Source: Actinomycetota bacterium (GTDB taxonomy: Bacteria > Actinomycetota > Thermoleophilia > Gaiellales > Gaiellaceae). From it: 51,926 nucleotides of DNA. The stretch is taken from NCBI GenBank assembly GCA_005888435.1, contig VAXO01000068.1:1-51926 (forward strand). The letters run 5' to 3'. This document shows, piece by piece, positions 12,596 through 21,558 of the stretch (its first letter is position 1; every line of letters begins with the position of its first letter). Below the pieces are notes generated by a model, which ran no database searches, was not told the DNA's origin, and saw only the letters and a program-made list of their open reading frames with translations. Position numbers and translations under genes: made by a program.

Positions 12596-12905
12596 GCGCG
12601 ACGGTCACGATCGCGTAGCTGCCTTCCTCCGGCGGCTGGTCGGTCAAAGAGAAGACGAGGCGGGCAGGTTCTTCCACCTCGAGGTACTCACCGTGCCACT
12701 CGATCCGCCGGCGCCCGGGGGCGGCGAACATCGTCAGGCGCCAGGCGCCTCCCGGACGCACCTCCATCGCGACACTGTCGAGCGGAACGTCCGACGTCGT
12801 GCCCCCGAACCAGTCGGCGAAGCGCGCCGGCTCGGTCCACTCCTGCCAGACGCGCTCGCGGGGGGCGTCGAACACCCGCGTGATCTCGATGATCGGATCA
12901 GCCAC
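12462..12905 (-). CDS. SRPBCC/AHSA1 (START-like) domain protein
   Basis: ITRVFDAPRERVWQEWTEPARFADWFGG...GGAWRLTM. Confidence 0.92.
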   Translation of the reverse strand: MADPIIEITRVFDAPRERVWQEWTEPARFADWFGGTTSDVPLDSVAMEVRPGGAWRLTMFAAPGRRRIEWHGEYLEVEEPARLVFSLTDQPPEEGSYAIVTVALNDLGDGRTEMQFEQRGPLPPEAYEGAKRGWGAFFDRIDERLRA

Positions 12906-12929
12906 TACGGAGTGTGCGGTGATGCCTAC

Positions 12930-13571
12930 TCAAGCAGGAAGCTGACGCTGTTGTTCTTTCAATTCGCGGAGGATTTCGCTGTAACTGCCGCGGACTTCAT
13001 GCGGCACGCGCCACAGGTCGATTGTGGCGAACCCGCCAAGGGTGCGAACATGGATGGTCGGCGCGTTGGCGCGGGCGACATCCCGCCCCCATTCGCGCCG
13101 TCGGCCGAAGACGGTGATTCCGGCAATGTCGACGTTGACGCCTTCGGGCACGTAGATGTCTATGTTGCCGAAGCCAACGAGCGCGGTCACGGTCGTTTCC
13201 GAATCGTCGATCTCGGCCTCGCGAAGATCTAGGTCGAGATCCGCGAACAGGGAGACCGCGAACGATCGACGACGAAGCCTCAGCCGACCGCGCCGTTCGA
13301 CATCCCCGAAGAGCGCGGTGGTGATGCGTGTCGGCTTTCTGCGCGAGGCACGCTCCGTCGATGCGTCCGGGAGGCGTTCGCGCGCCTTTACCAGCTCGGC
13401 TCCCGTTCGGGCTTTGTAGGTCGTTTCGACGCGTCCCGAGAACTCGTCGAGGGTCAGCCGTCCAGCGAGAAGATGCTCGCGCAGGGAGACGACCATCTGC
13501 TCCCGCTCGGCATCAGAGATGTGTTCGGATAACTCGCCCAAATTCCACCGCCGCTCTGCCAGGCCGTCCAC
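12930..13571 (-). CDS. DUF1707 + LiaF-like C-terminal domain protein (start uncertain)
   Basis: ISDAEREQMVVSLREHLLAGRLTLDEFSGRVETTYKARTGAELVKARERLP (DUF1707) followed by a beta-helix-like VTALVGFGNIDIYVPEGVNVDI. Confidence 0.85.
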   Translation of the reverse strand: MDGLAERRWNLGELSEHISDAEREQMVVSLREHLLAGRLTLDEFSGRVETTYKARTGAELVKARERLPDASTERASRRKPTRITTALFGDVERRGRLRLRRRSFAVSLFADLDLDLREAEIDDSETTVTALVGFGNIDIYVPEGVNVDIAGITVFGRRREWGRDVARANAPTIHVRTLGGFATIDLWRVPHEVRGSYSEILRELKEQQRQLPA

Positions 13572-13629
13572 TCCGGAACTTACCCCGTTACCGCCTGCTA
13601 GGAGAGAGCGACGGGGTAGCGTCATGTCC

Positions 13630-14835
13630 GTGAACGTTACGGCCGATGCGGCACGGCGCTTCCTCGTCGCGCGGCACTTCCTCGCGCCTGCACGGTCCCT
13701 CGCGGGAGGCCTCGACGGAGTGTTCGAGGTCTTCCGGAAGTTCGGGTCGATCCAGTTCGACCCGATCGCGGTCGCCGGCCGGAACCACGACCTCGTGCTG
13801 CACGCGCGCGTCGCCGACTACGAGCCAGCCTGGTGCGACCTGCTCTACGAACGCCGCGAGATCTTCGAGGCGACCAACAAGGCGATGTCGTTCGTCCCGA
13901 CCAGCGAGTTCCCCTGGTTCCGTCACCTCATGGGCCGCAAGGGGCCCCGGTTCCACGCCGCGGCCCTCGCCGAGAACGCCGCGGTGGCCGAGCACGTGCT
14001 CGAGCGCTTCCGCGCTGGAGGACCGTTGTCCACGCGTGACTTCGAGCGTGAGGACGGAGCGACGAAGGACTGGTTCGGGATGCCGGAGAACGCCGTGCGG
14101 TCGGTGCTGGAGGCGTACACCGTCACGGGCATACTGGGCCTCGCACGGCGTGAGGGCAACCTCCGGTACTACGACCTCCTCGAACGGCTGCTCCCGGCCG
14201 AGCTGCTGGCGCGCGAGGTGCCGGAGCGGGAGCAGCGCCTGCACAAGCTCCTGTCCCGCTACCGCGCCCACGGCTTGCTCGGCGCCGGAGGCGCCGGCGG
14301 CACCTTCGACCGCATCGCCAACCCGCCGGAGCGCAAGGAGCTGCACAAAGAGCTGGTCGAGTCCGGTGCGCTCGTGCCGGTCGACGTCGAGGGCGTGCGC
14401 GGCAAGCGCTTCGTCGTCGCCGAGGAGCTCCCGCTTTTGCAGGCGCCGCCGGAGCCGACGCCGTCCGTCGCGTTCATCGCCCCGTTCGACTCGCTCCTGT
14501 GGGACACCGCGCTGCTCGCGAGCCTGTTCGACTTCGACTACGTGTGGGAGGGCTTCTTCCCGCCGGCGAAGCGCCGCTGGGGGTATTACGTGCTCCCGAT
14601 CTTGTTCGGCGACCGCTTCGTCGGACGGATCGAGCCGCGGATCGACCGTGACCGAGCCCGCGTGGAGGTGCTCGACGTCTGGTGGGAGGTCGGCTTCGCG
14701 CCGCGCCGCGCGGAGGGGTTCGTCGACGCGATGCGCGACGCACTCCGCGCCTACCTGCGCTTCGCGCGTGCGAGCAAGCTCGAATGGCCCTCACACCTCG
14801 GAACGGAGAAACGACTCTTCGCTCCTAGCGGGTAG
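13630..14835 (+). CDS. Winged-helix YcaQ/AlkZ-like DNA glycosylase family protein
   Basis: FRKFGSIQFDPIAVAGRNHDLVLHARV...(QxD-type motif), APFDSLLWD; alternative ATG at 13624. Confidence 0.85.
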   Translation: MNVTADAARRFLVARHFLAPARSLAGGLDGVFEVFRKFGSIQFDPIAVAGRNHDLVLHARVADYEPAWCDLLYERREIFEATNKAMSFVPTSEFPWFRHLMGRKGPRFHAAALAENAAVAEHVLERFRAGGPLSTRDFEREDGATKDWFGMPENAVRSVLEAYTVTGILGLARREGNLRYYDLLERLLPAELLAREVPEREQRLHKLLSRYRAHGLLGAGGAGGTFDRIANPPERKELHKELVESGALVPVDVEGVRGKRFVVAEELPLLQAPPEPTPSVAFIAPFDSLLWDTALLASLFDFDYVWEGFFPPAKRRWGYYVLPILFGDRFVGRIEPRIDRDRARVEVLDVWWEVGFAPRRAEGFVDAMRDALRAYLRFARASKLEWPSHLGTEKRLFAPSG

Positions 14836-14840
14836 TGTCA

Positions 14841-15149
14841 TCAACGACGCAATCGCCGGTCGAGCTCGTCGAAGCTGTCGTCCCAGAATGACTCGAGCCA
14901 GTCCGCGGCGCGCTCGAGCGGACGGCTCCGCAGCCTCGACGGTCGCAGCTGCGCGTCGCGGCGCCGCACGACGAGCCCGGCCTCCTCTAGCACGCGGAGA
15001 TGCTTCGAGATCGCCTGCAGGGTGACCGGGAAGGGCTCGGCGAGCTGGGTCACCGTCGCATCGCCGCGCGCGAGCCGGCGCAGCATCGCGCGGCGCGTCG
15101 GGTCGGCGAGCGCCGCGAACGTCCTCGTCAGCTGGTCGTTGCTATTCAA
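14841..15149 (-). CDS. ArsR family HTH regulator (TTG start)
   Basis: TFAALADPTRRAMLRRLARGDATVTQLAEPFPVTLQAISKHLRVLEEAGLV. Confidence 0.9.
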   Translation of the reverse strand: MNSNDQLTRTFAALADPTRRAMLRRLARGDATVTQLAEPFPVTLQAISKHLRVLEEAGLVVRRRDAQLRPSRLRSRPLERAADWLESFWDDSFDELDRRLRR

Positions 15150-15164
15150 CCTCTGAGTTGAATA
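15143..15164. promoter_or_regulatory. Putative ArsR operator TATTCAAC-CTCTGA-GTTGAATA
   Basis: Perfect 8-bp arms; overlaps the arsR start codon and the -10 of the divergent reductase gene. Confidence 0.78.
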
Positions 15165-15174
15165 TACTCGCGGC

Positions 15175-15735
15175 GTGGGACGGATCGTGGTCACGGAGTT
15201 CATCTCGCTCGACGGTGTGGTCGAAGGTCCCGGGGGCGGCGAAGACTACAAACACGTCGGCTGGACGTTCGAGTTCGACCGCGGCGACGAGGGCAACAAG
15301 TTCAAGCTCGACGAGCTCGTCGAAGCCGAAGCCCAGCTCCTGGGCCGCAGGACGTACGAGGGGTTCGCGGCGGCATGGCCCGAACGCACCGACGAGTTTG
15401 GCTTCGCCGACAAGATGAACTCGATGCCGAAGTACGTGGTATCGACGACCCTGCAGAATGCCGAGTGGACGAACACCACGATCCTCAGAAGCCTCGACGA
15501 CGTCGCGAAGGCGAGGAACGACGTCGACGGCGTCATGCTCGTCGCCGGCAGTCCACAGCTCGTCCAGGGCCTGCTCGAGCACGATCTGGTCGACGAGCTG
15601 CGGCTGATGGTCTTTCCTGTCGTGCTCGGAACGGGCAAGCGGCTCTGGGGCGAGACGTCGGACAAGAAAGAGTTCAAGCTCGCCGACTCGAAGACCGTCG
15701 GCGAAGGAATCGCGATCCTGACGTTCCGGCGCTGA
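15175..15735 (+). CDS. RibD C-terminal/dihydrofolate reductase-like protein
   Basis: VVTEFISLDGVVEGPGG...LLGRRTYEGFAAAWP...PKYVVSTTL...LVQGLLEHDLVDELRLMVFPVVLGTGKRLW. Confidence 0.92.
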   Translation: MGRIVVTEFISLDGVVEGPGGGEDYKHVGWTFEFDRGDEGNKFKLDELVEAEAQLLGRRTYEGFAAAWPERTDEFGFADKMNSMPKYVVSTTLQNAEWTNTTILRSLDDVAKARNDVDGVMLVAGSPQLVQGLLEHDLVDELRLMVFPVVLGTGKRLWGETSDKKEFKLADSKTVGEGIAILTFRR

Positions 15736-15739
15736 AGTC

Positions 15740-15766
15740 GGGGTCCTACCCTCCGGGTCAGACCCC
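15740..15766. repeat. Degenerate pair of the GGGGTCAGACCCC palindrome (GGGGTCCTACCC ... CGGGTCAGACCCC)
   Basis: Same two-hairpin layout as 7686-7714 and 48307-48333. Confidence 0.7.
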
Positions 15767-15796
15767 GATCTAAGTACGCCGCGTTGCGGTGGGCGC

Positions 15797-15815
15797 GCGC
15801 AGGCAGAGCCTGCGC
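15797..15815. terminator. Short hairpin GCGCAGGC-AGA-GCCTGCGC between convergent genes
   Basis: Perfect 8-bp stem, 3-nt loop; no U-tract. Confidence 0.5.
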
Positions 15816-15816
15816 A

Positions 15817-16284
15817 CTAGGCGGCCGCGTTTTCTAGGTCCTCAATTACGAGCTTCTTCATCCCCATCATCGCCTGCATGACGCGCTGAGACTTCTCGGC
15901 GTCCGGCTGCTGCAGCAGACGTGGCAGCGCCTTCGGAACGACCTGCCACGGCACGCCGAACCTGTCCTTCAGCCAGCCGCACGGGCCTTCCTCCCCGCCG
16001 TCGGTCAGCTGCTCCCAGTAGCGGTCGACCTCTTCCTGGCTCTCGCACATGATCTGGAACGAGATCGCCTGATTGAACGTGTACTCCGGCCCGCCGTTCA
16101 GGGCGACGAACTCCTGTCCCATCAGCTCGAATCCGACCGTCATCACGGTGCCTTCCTCACGCGGGCCGGCTGAGCCGTAGCGCGTGATCTCGCCGAGCTT
16201 CGAGTCGGGGAAGATCGAGGAGTAAAACCTCGCGGCGTCCTCGCCCTCGGTATCGAACCACAGGCACGTCACGAGTTTGTCCAT
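15817..16284 (-). CDS. VOC family (PhnB-like/3-demethylubiquinone-9 methyltransferase-like fold) protein
   Basis: MDKLVTCLWFDTEGEDAARFYSSIFPDSKLGEITRYG...YTFNQAISFQIMCESQEEVDRYWEQLTDGGEEGPCGWLKDRFGVPWQVVP. Confidence 0.92.
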   Translation of the reverse strand: MDKLVTCLWFDTEGEDAARFYSSIFPDSKLGEITRYGSAGPREEGTVMTVGFELMGQEFVALNGGPEYTFNQAISFQIMCESQEEVDRYWEQLTDGGEEGPCGWLKDRFGVPWQVVPKALPRLLQQPDAEKSQRVMQAMMGMKKLVIEDLENAAA

Positions 16285-16362
16285 GGTCTGGCCGTCCTTT
16301 CTCTGTGCTGACAGATCCATTCTCCTAGACGGCCGCCGTGCCGCAAATTCATCGCCGCGACG

Positions 16363-17586
16363 CTAGGACGTGCGCTGGACCGCCGACCGCGTCCCCCAGG
16401 AGTTGTCCGTGAGGGTCGAGAGCGCGCGAATCCTCAGCGGCACGAGCAGGGCCGCGTGCATGAAGCCGTAGAGCACGAAGAGCAGGAAGGAGAGGCGCCG
16501 TGTGCGGTACATCGCGTAACAGCAGCGCACGAGCGCCATGAACGTGATCGCCATGACGTAGTGCACGAGGTGCCAGGGATCGACCAGCACCGCGAAGAGA
16601 AGTGAGCTGGTGATCGCCAAAGTCAGGAGGAGCGGCAGCAGCGTCTGGACGACCAGCTCGAACACCATGTACGGCGAGCGGCCAAGCAGGTACGGCAGCG
16701 TCCACAGCAGCTCCCGGTAGAAACTCTTGTTCCAGCGCAGCTGCTGCTTGAGGTAGCCACGAAGCGATTCCGGCGCGTTGGTTATGGCCGTCGCGTGCGG
16801 CGCGAAGATCGTGTCGAAGCCGGAGGCCAGCACGAGATTCGTCAGATGGCGGTCGTCTCCGTACGTGCAGGAGATGCCCTTGAACGTCTGGCTGACGTAG
16901 TCCGGCCAGCAGCGCGCCAGCATCTGACGGCGATACGCAGCAAGCGGCCCGGAACAGCAGAGCACGGTGCGGAAGCAGCTCTGAGCGGCGCGCTCCTGGT
17001 TGAAGGCGATCCAGTAACGCATGCCGATCAGGCGCGTGAGGATATTCGTCCGCCAGTTGGTGACGCCGACGTCGCCGGTGACGCCGCCGATCTTCGGGTC
17101 GGCAAAGGGCAGCACGATCTCGCGTACGCCGTCAGGTGCGACGATCGTGTCGGAGTCGATCGTGACGAGGATCTCACCGTGGCAGAGCCCGAAGGCCGCA
17201 TCCTGGGCATGGCGCTTGCCGCGGTTGCGCTCGGGCAAGAGGATCGTCCAGCCGGGCAGCGCGCCGTACTCGCGGTAGATCGGAAGCACCTCGTCGCGAT
17301 TGGGCGAGCAGTCGTCGACGATGTACACGCGGACCTCGCCCTCGTACTCCTGTCCGAGCAGCGAGTCGAAGCACGCCTTGAGACTCTTCGCCTCCTCGTT
17401 GTAGGCGGCGATCAGGATGTCGACGGAAGGTGCGAAGTTGCCGCCGCGCCGTTCACGCTGCGAGCGGCGATGATGTCGGTGCGCAAAGAACGTCTGCAAC
17501 AGGAAGTGGGTGATCACGACGACGGCGTAGGCCGCGAACGTGACGCGGAGGACGTGCAGGAGCAGCTGCGCCGCGAGCGAGCTCAC
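16363..17586 (-). CDS. GT2 membrane glycosyltransferase (NodC/hyaluronan-synthase-like)
   Basis: VDILIAAYNEEAKSLKACFDSLLGQEYEGEVRVYIVDDCSPN...TIDSDT...CTYGDDRHLT...QQLRW; GTGA overlap with the exosortase stop. Confidence 0.9.
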   Translation of the reverse strand: MSSLAAQLLLHVLRVTFAAYAVVVITHFLLQTFFAHRHHRRSQRERRGGNFAPSVDILIAAYNEEAKSLKACFDSLLGQEYEGEVRVYIVDDCSPNRDEVLPIYREYGALPGWTILLPERNRGKRHAQDAAFGLCHGEILVTIDSDTIVAPDGVREIVLPFADPKIGGVTGDVGVTNWRTNILTRLIGMRYWIAFNQERAAQSCFRTVLCCSGPLAAYRRQMLARCWPDYVSQTFKGISCTYGDDRHLTNLVLASGFDTIFAPHATAITNAPESLRGYLKQQLRWNKSFYRELLWTLPYLLGRSPYMVFELVVQTLLPLLLTLAITSSLLFAVLVDPWHLVHYVMAITFMALVRCCYAMYRTRRLSFLLFVLYGFMHAALLVPLRIRALSTLTDNSWGTRSAVQRTS

Positions 17587-19244
17587 GCTCTGTTCACCCG
17601 GACGGACACCATCTGCGTCGCGAGCGCGACGAGCGCACGGGAGAGCGGACGGTTCGGGTCCTCGTCGGGGGCCCGGACATTCAGATAGCCGAGCACGTGA
17701 CGTCGCAGCCACGCCGACGGCGCGTGCGCGGGCGCCCCGGGCCGCGAGAGCGTGGACGCCAGCAGCACGACACGTTCGTGCTCGACCTTGCCCCGGCGGA
17801 GCACGGGCCACTCCCACGCAACGGCGTGCCAGACGGCGTCCTTTGTCTCGTAGACGAAGACGCGCCCTGTCACCCCGTGACCGAGGTCGACGTGGAGCGA
17901 CGTCCGCACGTCGAAGCCGTGGAAGGCGTAGCAGTGCGCGAGCGAGTACGCGTCTAACGCCCCGAGATCGGGGCTCAGGACGGCGTCCGTCCAGACGGTG
18001 AAGCGTCCGCGCTCGGCCGCTGCACCCGTGGGGCGAAGGCGGTAACGGATCCACGTCGAGTGCGCGCCGTAGTACGGCGCCGCCCAGCCGATCCGCGCGA
18101 GCCGGCGCACCCTCCACCCCGGCCCGGCCGAGGGACGGTCGACGAACGCGGCGACGGCGGGCCGGCCATTCTCGTCCAGCCCCTTGGCCGCCACTCCGAG
18201 CTGTCCATCGGCGAGCGCGACCGCAAAGGATGCCGCGGCGACCACTACGAAGCGGACGGCGAAGCGACCGGGCGTCGCTTGCTGGGCGGGCGGCGCCGTC
18301 CGCGCGAGCGGCGAGTCGACGAGCTCGAGATCGTGCTCGTCGAAGTGGCGCCGATGCAGCCCAAAGCGCGGCAGCAGCCGAACGAGCACGACGAATGCAA
18401 CGTTCAGGGTGAGGATGCCCGCTATCGGGTGGAGTAGGTCGAAGGCAGCGTGCTCGCCGAGCGCGCGCGCTGTCAGCAGCACAACCACGATTCGCACGAC
18501 ATTCAGCGCCCAGACGAGGCACGCGCCGAAGAGCAGCCACACAAGCCGTCGCACGATCCGGCCGCGAACGAGCCAGAGCGCTGCGAGACCGACGACGCCG
18601 AAGCCGACGAGGCCGTTCACGCCCGAGCATGCGCTCGCCACGCTAACGACGATCTGGCCGCCCGCGTGCGAGACGACGTAGCGCGAGCCGCCGGAGCCGC
18701 CGACGGGAGCGGCGGCCTGGGTGAGGGCGGCCATATGTTCCACGGCCCACGCGGTGGACTGCGTGAAGGAGGACAACGCGTGCTCGAGGACGGCGTCGTA
18801 TGGCAGCGGCCAGGCGAGCAGGAGGAAGAGCACGGGGAAACCGAGGGGAATCAGCGCGCGCGATCCGAAGAGCAGGACGACGACCGCGGCAGCGAAGAGC
18901 GGCAGCGTCAGCAGGTCGAGGCGCATCGCCCAGAAGTACTTCGACCAGAGCGTGGGGCCTGCCGCCACCAGGCCGAGCGCAAGCGTGAGGAGCACGCCTG
19001 CGAGGACGTAGTCGAAGCGCCCGAGCCGCAGGAAGGCGACGAACCTGTGCCTGCGCAGCGCCGCGTAGAGCAGCGCCGCCGCGATCGGCGGCACGAGGAC
19101 GAGGTCCGCAAGCGGCGTGTCGTAGCGCCAGCTTGCCGCGAGCGTGCCGAAGGAGAAGTGGTAGGCGAGCCCGACGGCGGCGATCGCCGCCGCAAGGCGC
19201 AGGCCCGCCGGAACGGGCCCGGCGAGGTCGTCGCCTCGGCGCAT
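17583..19244 (-). CDS. Exosortase/archaeosortase family protein with C-terminal EpsI-like extension
   Basis: Multi-TM; catalytic-type Cys in SACSGVNGL, Arg in LNVVRI, His in LLHPIAG; periplasmic-like C-terminal domain. Confidence 0.85.
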   Translation of the reverse strand: MRRGDDLAGPVPAGLRLAAAIAAVGLAYHFSFGTLAASWRYDTPLADLVLVPPIAAALLYAALRRHRFVAFLRLGRFDYVLAGVLLTLALGLVAAGPTLWSKYFWAMRLDLLTLPLFAAAVVVLLFGSRALIPLGFPVLFLLLAWPLPYDAVLEHALSSFTQSTAWAVEHMAALTQAAAPVGGSGGSRYVVSHAGGQIVVSVASACSGVNGLVGFGVVGLAALWLVRGRIVRRLVWLLFGACLVWALNVVRIVVVLLTARALGEHAAFDLLHPIAGILTLNVAFVVLVRLLPRFGLHRRHFDEHDLELVDSPLARTAPPAQQATPGRFAVRFVVVAAASFAVALADGQLGVAAKGLDENGRPAVAAFVDRPSAGPGWRVRRLARIGWAAPYYGAHSTWIRYRLRPTGAAAERGRFTVWTDAVLSPDLGALDAYSLAHCYAFHGFDVRTSLHVDLGHGVTGRVFVYETKDAVWHAVAWEWPVLRRGKVEHERVVLLASTLSRPGAPAHAPSAWLRRHVLGYLNVRAPDEDPNRPLSRALVALATQMVSVRVNRA

Positions 19245-19247
19245 CGG

Positions 19248-19708
19248 CTAGTGCAGGCGCCTGCGCCGACTCCGCAGCAAGAACGCGGAGGTCGCGAGCA
19301 GGCTGAGCGGCCCGGTGCACAGGACGCGCCGGTGATGGTCTGCGACCACGCATGCTCACCGGCCATATCGAGGCGGTAGGCGAACGCGTCGAGCCCCGAC
19401 ACGTCGAAGCTGTAGGCGTATGCGTGCTCCGCGCCGTCGCCACGGAACGTCGCCGCACGGCCGGTCGACGCCCACCCGGTTCCGCCGCGGCCGCGATAGG
19501 AGAGCTCGAGCCGGTACGCCTCTCCCGCCGGCGCCTTCATCATCACCGTGCCCGTGATCGTGTCGCCGACGCACCCCGCGTCGATGCGGATCTTCGTGCT
19601 GCCGGGACCGGGATCCGACGGCGACTGATGCGGCGGCGGGCTCGCGACCGCGCTCGAGGCGCTCGTCAGGAAGAGTGCTGCGGCAAGGGCGATGCGTTTT
19701 GTCGACAC
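19248..19708 (-). pseudogene. Secreted protein with signal peptide, probable exosortase substrate; TM/poly-Arg tail out of frame by one base
   Basis: MSTKRIALAAALFLTSASSAVASPPP...AGEHAWSQTITG then, in a -1-shifted frame, VLCTGPLSLLATSAFLLRSRRRRLH* ending 3 nt before the exosortase ATG. Confidence 0.65.
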
Positions 19709-19820
19709 GGCGAGGCCTCTCGTTGGAGTTGGACGGCGCCGCAGCCGGCCGCAAGCTGGAAAAGGTCATGCACGCATCGGCAGGGGCTGACGGCCCCGCC
19801 ACCCTAGGACGAGGGACTCG

Positions 19821-21269
19821 CTACTCGGCTTCGATCGCCGGCACCGGTTCGGCGCCGTGCATCGCGGCGGGCATCTCCGCGCGGATGAGCGCCGCAGCGA
19901 CGACGATCGCCGCGACGGCGAACGCCGCCCCAATCATGAACGCGAGGTGGTAGCCGCCGTTGAGGGCGGCGAGCGGGTCGTGCCCCGAGCTGGACAGGCT
20001 GTCCGTCCGGGACGCCGCCGCGCTGGCCAACACGGCGAGGCCGAGCGCCCCGCCGAACATGAACGAAGTGTTCACGACGCCCGATGCGAGGCCGGCCTCG
20101 CTCGGCTGGACCCCGCTCATCGCCGCGAGCAGGATCGGATTGAACGTGATGCCGCCTCCGATGCCGAGCACGAGCATCCCCGGCAGGACGTCGACGAAGT
20201 AGTTCCCGTCGACAGGAGCGCGCGCGAAGAGGAGCAGCGCAAGTAGATAGAGCGCAAGCCCACCGATGAGCGGCGGCTTGATGCCGAAGCGCAACACAAG
20301 CTTGTCCGATAACAGCAACGACGACGCACCCCACAGGATCGTGCCGGGAAGAAATGCAAAGCCAACCTCGAGCGCGCTGTACCCCAGCACGCGCTGCAGA
20401 TAGAGCGCCGACAGGAAGAACCAGGCGAACATCGCCGCGGCGAGCAGTGCGCCCGTGATGTTCGCACTCGCGACATTGCGGATCTTCCAGATGCCAAGGG
20501 GCATCAGCGGAGTCGCGGCGCGGGTCTCGATGAAGATGAAGGCTGCGAGCAGCACGACCGCCGCGCCGAGCATGCCGAGCGTCTGTCCCGACGTCCAGCC
20601 CTTCTGGTTGCCATTCACGATCGCGTAGACCGCAAGCATCAGCGACGCGGTGATCGTGATCGCGCCTGCGACGTCGAGGCTCCCGCGCTTGATCGCAGCA
20701 TCCGGCGGCAGCAGCAGACGGCAAAGAAGCACGGCCGCGATGCCGACTGGCACGTTGACGAGGAAGATCCAGTGCCAGCTCAGCAGGTCGGTCAGGGTGC
20801 CGCCGAGCAGCACGCCGGCGGCGCCGCCTCCGGAGAGGACAAAACCGATCATCCCCATCGCCTTGGCGCGCTCCGCCGGCTCGGTGAACAGGATCATGAT
20901 CAGCGAGAGCGCGATCGCCGAGACGACGGCGGCTCCGAGACCCTGGATGGCGCGGGCGACGATGAGGAACGTCTGCGAATTCGAGAGCCCACAGAGGAGC
21001 GACGCGATCGTGAACTCCGCAATGCCGAACAGGAACACGCGCTTCTGGCCGAAGAGGTCTCCGAGGCGCCCCGCCAGCAGCAAGAAGCCGCCGAAGGTGA
21101 GCAGGTAGGCGTTCACGACCCAGGCGAGCGACGCCTCGGAGAAGCCGAGGTCGGTGCGAATCGACGGCAGGGCGACGTTCACGATCGTCGAGTCCAGCAC
21201 GATCATCAGATCGGCCAGACACAACACGTAGAGGGCGAGCCAGCGCCTGCGGTCGGTGAGCTCAGTCAT
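19821..21269 (-). CDS. MFS transporter, DHA2
   Basis: RRWLALYVLCLADLMIVLDSTIVNVALPSIRTDLGFSEASLAWVVNAYLLTFGG. Confidence 0.93.
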   Translation of the reverse strand: MTELTDRRRWLALYVLCLADLMIVLDSTIVNVALPSIRTDLGFSEASLAWVVNAYLLTFGGFLLLAGRLGDLFGQKRVFLFGIAEFTIASLLCGLSNSQTFLIVARAIQGLGAAVVSAIALSLIMILFTEPAERAKAMGMIGFVLSGGGAAGVLLGGTLTDLLSWHWIFLVNVPVGIAAVLLCRLLLPPDAAIKRGSLDVAGAITITASLMLAVYAIVNGNQKGWTSGQTLGMLGAAVVLLAAFIFIETRAATPLMPLGIWKIRNVASANITGALLAAAMFAWFFLSALYLQRVLGYSALEVGFAFLPGTILWGASSLLLSDKLVLRFGIKPPLIGGLALYLLALLLFARAPVDGNYFVDVLPGMLVLGIGGGITFNPILLAAMSGVQPSEAGLASGVVNTSFMFGGALGLAVLASAAASRTDSLSSSGHDPLAALNGGYHLAFMIGAAFAVAAIVVAAALIRAEMPAAMHGAEPVPAIEAE

Positions 21270-21558
21270 GACGATGAGTTTTGCCGGAGTCCTCAGTCTG
21301 TATCACGTGGATTGCGATCTGCGCCATGTCCGCTGCGCGGACGTTGGCACCGTGGGTGCGCTGGCGCGGGCGCACCTGAACGCCCGTCGGCAAGGAGTAC
21401 GTCTCCACGTCCTGCATGCGCCGCCTGAGCTCCAAAAGCTGATCGCCTTCGCGGGCCTCGAGGAGGTGCTACTCGGGAGGGACCGGGGGGAGCCCGAAGA
21501 GCGGGAAGAGCCGCTCGGTGTCGAGGAACGCCGTAAAGCCGACGATCCGACCGTCTGA
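21256..21558 (+). CDS. STAS-domain (anti-anti-sigma-like) protein, start uncertain
   Basis: [57 protein letters not shown] resembles STAS; 3' end antisense to the ECF gene. Confidence 0.65.
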   Translation: MSSVMTMSFAGVLSLYHVDCDLRHVRCADVGTVGALARAHLNARRQGVRLHVLHAPPELQKLIAFAGLEEVLLGRDRGEPEEREEPLGVEERRKADDPTV

